Of a stretch of 64,000 bases of DNA, positions 61,671 through 64,000 are shown piece after piece. The stretch is from Pomphorhynchus laevis (taxonomy: Eukaryota > Acanthocephala > Palaeacanthocephala > Echinorhynchida > Pomphorhynchidae), in contig WNNJ02002114.1 of NCBI GenBank assembly GCA_012934845.2, positions 62,001 to 126,000 on the forward strand, read 5' to 3'. The translations under genes were made by a program, and so were the position numbers. The stretch's first letter is position 1. Each line of letters opens with the position of its first letter. Below the pieces are notes generated by a model, which did no database searches, was not told the origin of the DNA, and saw only the letters and a list, made by a program, of their open reading frames with translations.

Positions 61671-64000
61671 GACTTAAAAGTTACATGTAATCAACCATAT
61701 TGGAAAAATACGTAAGTACTAATGATTTCAATTTTAGATCTTTTAAATGTGACAGAAAAAATTGTATAGTTTGTGATGATATAAATAATAATTGTATCGT
61801 AAGTAATACGACAAACCAATGTTTTTCATTAAATATTAATAATAATTGTAACTGCAATACCGCAGGTGTAGTGTATCTTATACAATGTACATGTGGATTG
61901 CAATATATAGGAAAAACATATCAAATGTTAAAAACTAGGTTTAGGCAACACATATATAATATACAGCATAATAGTCAAACTATATTTCATAAGCACATGA
62001 GATTAATAGGACATGATATTAAAAACTGTAAATTATTTATTTTAGAACATATTATCGAAGAAAACTTTTCAATATTAAATCAAAAACTATTAGAAAAAGA
62101 AGATTTTTGGATTAAAACGCTTAATTCCATGTACCCATTAGGATTGAATGACGTGGTACAAGGAATTGGCAGACGTAGTATAATACATAATAAACAACTA
62201 TATTTTAAAAATCCGGTTAAACGCAAACCAATAAGTCACGGTGATAATAGGAAAAATAGAGTTAAAAATATTAAAAAATATATGTATATAAGTGAACAAT
62301 TAGAAATATTAAAAAAAACATTTAAGTTATAAAAGGCTAAAAGATCTTTATGTAAATAAAGGAAGTTTTTTAAAGATATCATATGTTTAATAAATCAAAA
62401 ATTAATTAACGACTATGATAGGCTAAGTTATATAATAGACAGTTATTGTAATACAAAATACTATAATCGTACAATAAATGTTAATAATAACAATAGAAAA
62501 TATACAATATAAAGAACCATATAAAATATATTAATAAATGTATAGATAACATAAATATAACCGGACTTTTAAATAATTCTAAAAGTAAAGAAATAATAGG
62601 GTCAGATATAAGTAAATATATTCCTAAAATAAGGTATAAACTCCTACCACCATTAGGACGAAAAATTTGTAATTATAATAAAGAATTAAAATCAATATGT
62701 AACGATATTAGAAACATGATGGAAGCAGAATGCAATTGTAAAAGTCTTAGTTTTGATAAAATAAATGAACATATATGTACCCATAATCTAGAATTAATTG
62801 AAAATTGTGAATTAAGAAAGCTGCTATCAAAAGGGTATAAATATAGATTAAATAATAGCAACGACAAAATTAAAATTTACAATTCGTTATATAATAACTT
62901 AAATGATTACTTTAGTAAGCTGATTAATAGTGAAAGCTCGAATATATCTAAGATAAAATTTGGAAAGATTATATATTTGATAAAATTAAAAATAAAATGA
63001 AAATAACAAACAACTATAAAAGGAAAGATAAAATTAAGATAAAATACAGAACTTACTAAATTAAAGGATAACTATATAATAACAACTATTGATAAAGCTA
63101 GTAATAACTTTGTCTTCATATGCAAAAAGCTTTATTATGATATACTAATGAAATAGGTTAATTCTAATGATTTAAATGTAAATCCAACATATGAACGTAG
63201 TGAGTTTAGTTTAGAAACAATTATTACAAGTCATTTTTCTATAATGGATGAAAAGGGTATAAAGGTTGAATTAGATAATAAAACTATACCTATATTATAT
63301 TGGAATCCAAAATTACATAAAAATCCAATAAAACCTAGGTTCATATGTAGTGCGTTTAAATGTACATTAAAACCACTTTCTGTCTATATGAATAAAATAC
63401 TTAAAGTAATTAAAGCACACTTTAAAAAATATTGCAAGGTAATCGAAATTAATACTGGCATAAAACACTATTTCAGTATTAATTCTACAAAAGAATTTTT
63501 AGAACAGACAAACGGAATAAATTTTCAAAATATAAATACATACGATTTTAGTACTCTTTATACAAATCTAGGTTTAGTAGATATTAAAGAAGCGTTAGTA
63601 AAATTAATTAATCTTATATTCGGAAAAAGATATACATATATATGTTATAATAATTATAACGCCTATCTAACAAAAATTAAACCATCAAGTAAATATAAAT
63701 ATATGGATAAAATTGAATTAATAGAATCCTTAAATAATTTGATAAATCAAAATTATTTAAAAGTGGGGACATCTATATTTAGACAAGTAAAATGTGTTCC
63801 AATGGGTGGTAATAGTATCCCAATTATAGCTGACTTGTTTTTAAGCTTTATAGAATATGAATTTGTTCATAACTGTTTAAAAACTAAATCTAAACAATAT
63901 AAATATATGAAATATATGTTTCGATACATTGATGATATATGTGTATTTAATTCTAATAATTTTTATTCAATTAGTGAGCACATTTATCCAGAAAGCCTTA
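61671..64000 (+). mobile_element. Naiad-type Penelope-like element, copy N1 (runs off the window)
   Basis: Plus-strand order: leader, GIY-YIG frame (61700-62332), lysine/asparagine-rich middle (62340-63200, including 62716-63000), RT (from about 63240: ILYWNPKLHKNPIKPRFICSAFKC, TYDFSTLYTNLGLVDIKEAL, IFRQVKCVPMGGNS, RYIDDICVFNSNN at about 63915-63960). The window ends in the thumb region. It is almost identical to copy N2 (40705-44240, minus), lies in opposite orientation 17 kb away, and appears interrupted in much the same regions. Confidence 0.85.
61700..62332 (+). CDS. N-terminal GIY-YIG endonuclease of the Naiad-type element (copy N1)
   Basis: 210 residues from a TTG; copy N2 has an ATG six codons further upstream in the same frame, so the natural start is probably MYSTI-L. 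Cysteines 17, 22 and 25 and a CxC at 50/52 form a probable zinc-binding head. The nuclease core is GVVYL (56-60), YIG (69-71) and catalytic R80 in KTRFRQH, with Glu/Asn in LEKEDFWIKTLNSMYPLGLND (about 135-155). A strongly basic tail follows (KRKPISHGDNRKNRVKNIKKY). The nuclease nicks the target for priming by the RT encoded downstream. Its N-terminal position separates it from the canonical type at 6987-7541. Confidence 0.85.
   Translation: MEKYVSTNDFNFRSFKCDRKNCIVCDDINNNCIVSNTTNQCFSLNINNNCNCNTAGVVYLIQCTCGLQYIGKTYQMLKTRFRQHIYNIQHNSQTIFHKHMRLIGHDIKNCKLFILEHIIEENFSILNQKLLEKEDFWIKTLNSMYPLGLNDVVQGIGRRSIIHNKQLYFKNPVKRKPISHGDNRKNRVKNIKKYMYISEQLEILKKTFKL

Noticed and set aside
61700-62332. Selenocysteine (UGA) codons, known in some Naiad elements
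   Set aside because: No in-frame TGA with a nearby SECIS-like structure was seen; the interruptions looked like ordinary decay.

Overview
This is an AT-rich animal nuclear window. The host genes are eukaryotic: an actin, the catalytic subunit of DNA polymerase delta, and probably a small RNA polymerase III subunit. The repeats are those of invertebrate genomes: Penelope-like elements, several clades of LINE, an LTR fossil, satellite DNA and foldback repeats. The species cannot be named from the sequence. Actin (3510-4640) and POLD1 (51540-54782) are each one uninterrupted reading frame, so the host is either intron-poor or these are processed copies. A good splice donor after the RPC9-like frame suggests that introns do exist.

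Layout. 1-1530 is a 362-bp satellite. 3510-4640 is actin. 5.7-11 kb is a patchwork of Penelope-like fragments, including a canonical GIY-YIG endonuclease piece (6987-7541) with a hammerhead-like 3' end. 11.3-16.3 kb holds old LINE pieces and, at 13763-13804, a textbook type I hammerhead ribozyme. 16.4-17.1 kb is a gag fossil and 17812-18099 an RPC9-like gene. 19.2-28.9 kb is a nested stack. A 647-bp tandem duplication was split by a LINE (family A, ORF1+ORF2, minus strand). A second retroelement, with a reverse transcriptase and a terminal nuclease-like domain, then inserted into the LINE's 3' tail and left a perfect 13-bp target duplication. 30.4-40.7 kb holds further LINE relics around a rearranged Ty3/gypsy fossil.

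40.7-46 kb and 61.5-64 kb hold near-identical, oppositely oriented Penelope-like elements in which the GIY-YIG endonuclease lies upstream of the reverse transcriptase, the permuted (Naiad-type) order. Both carry a strongly conserved leader with several hairpins and a possible pseudoknot. 46.8-48.6 kb is a second reverse-transcriptase/nuclease relic. 51.5-54.8 kb is POLD1, with a 35-bp-arm foldback just upstream. 55-61 kb is mostly AT-rich DNA with short repeats, two degenerate tRNA-like sequences, possible exon fragments and a LINE ORF1 relic.

Strongest observations. (1) LINE family A has ORF1 and ORF2 in one frame, separated by a single UGA followed by CUA, a context known to favour readthrough. 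A second, strongly diverged copy keeps the same UGA-CUA exactly 24 codons before the same endonuclease motif. (2) The hammerhead at 13763-13804 has every core base and all three stems. (3) The Naiad-type elements and their structured leader. All calls were made by reading the sequence; no database search was run.
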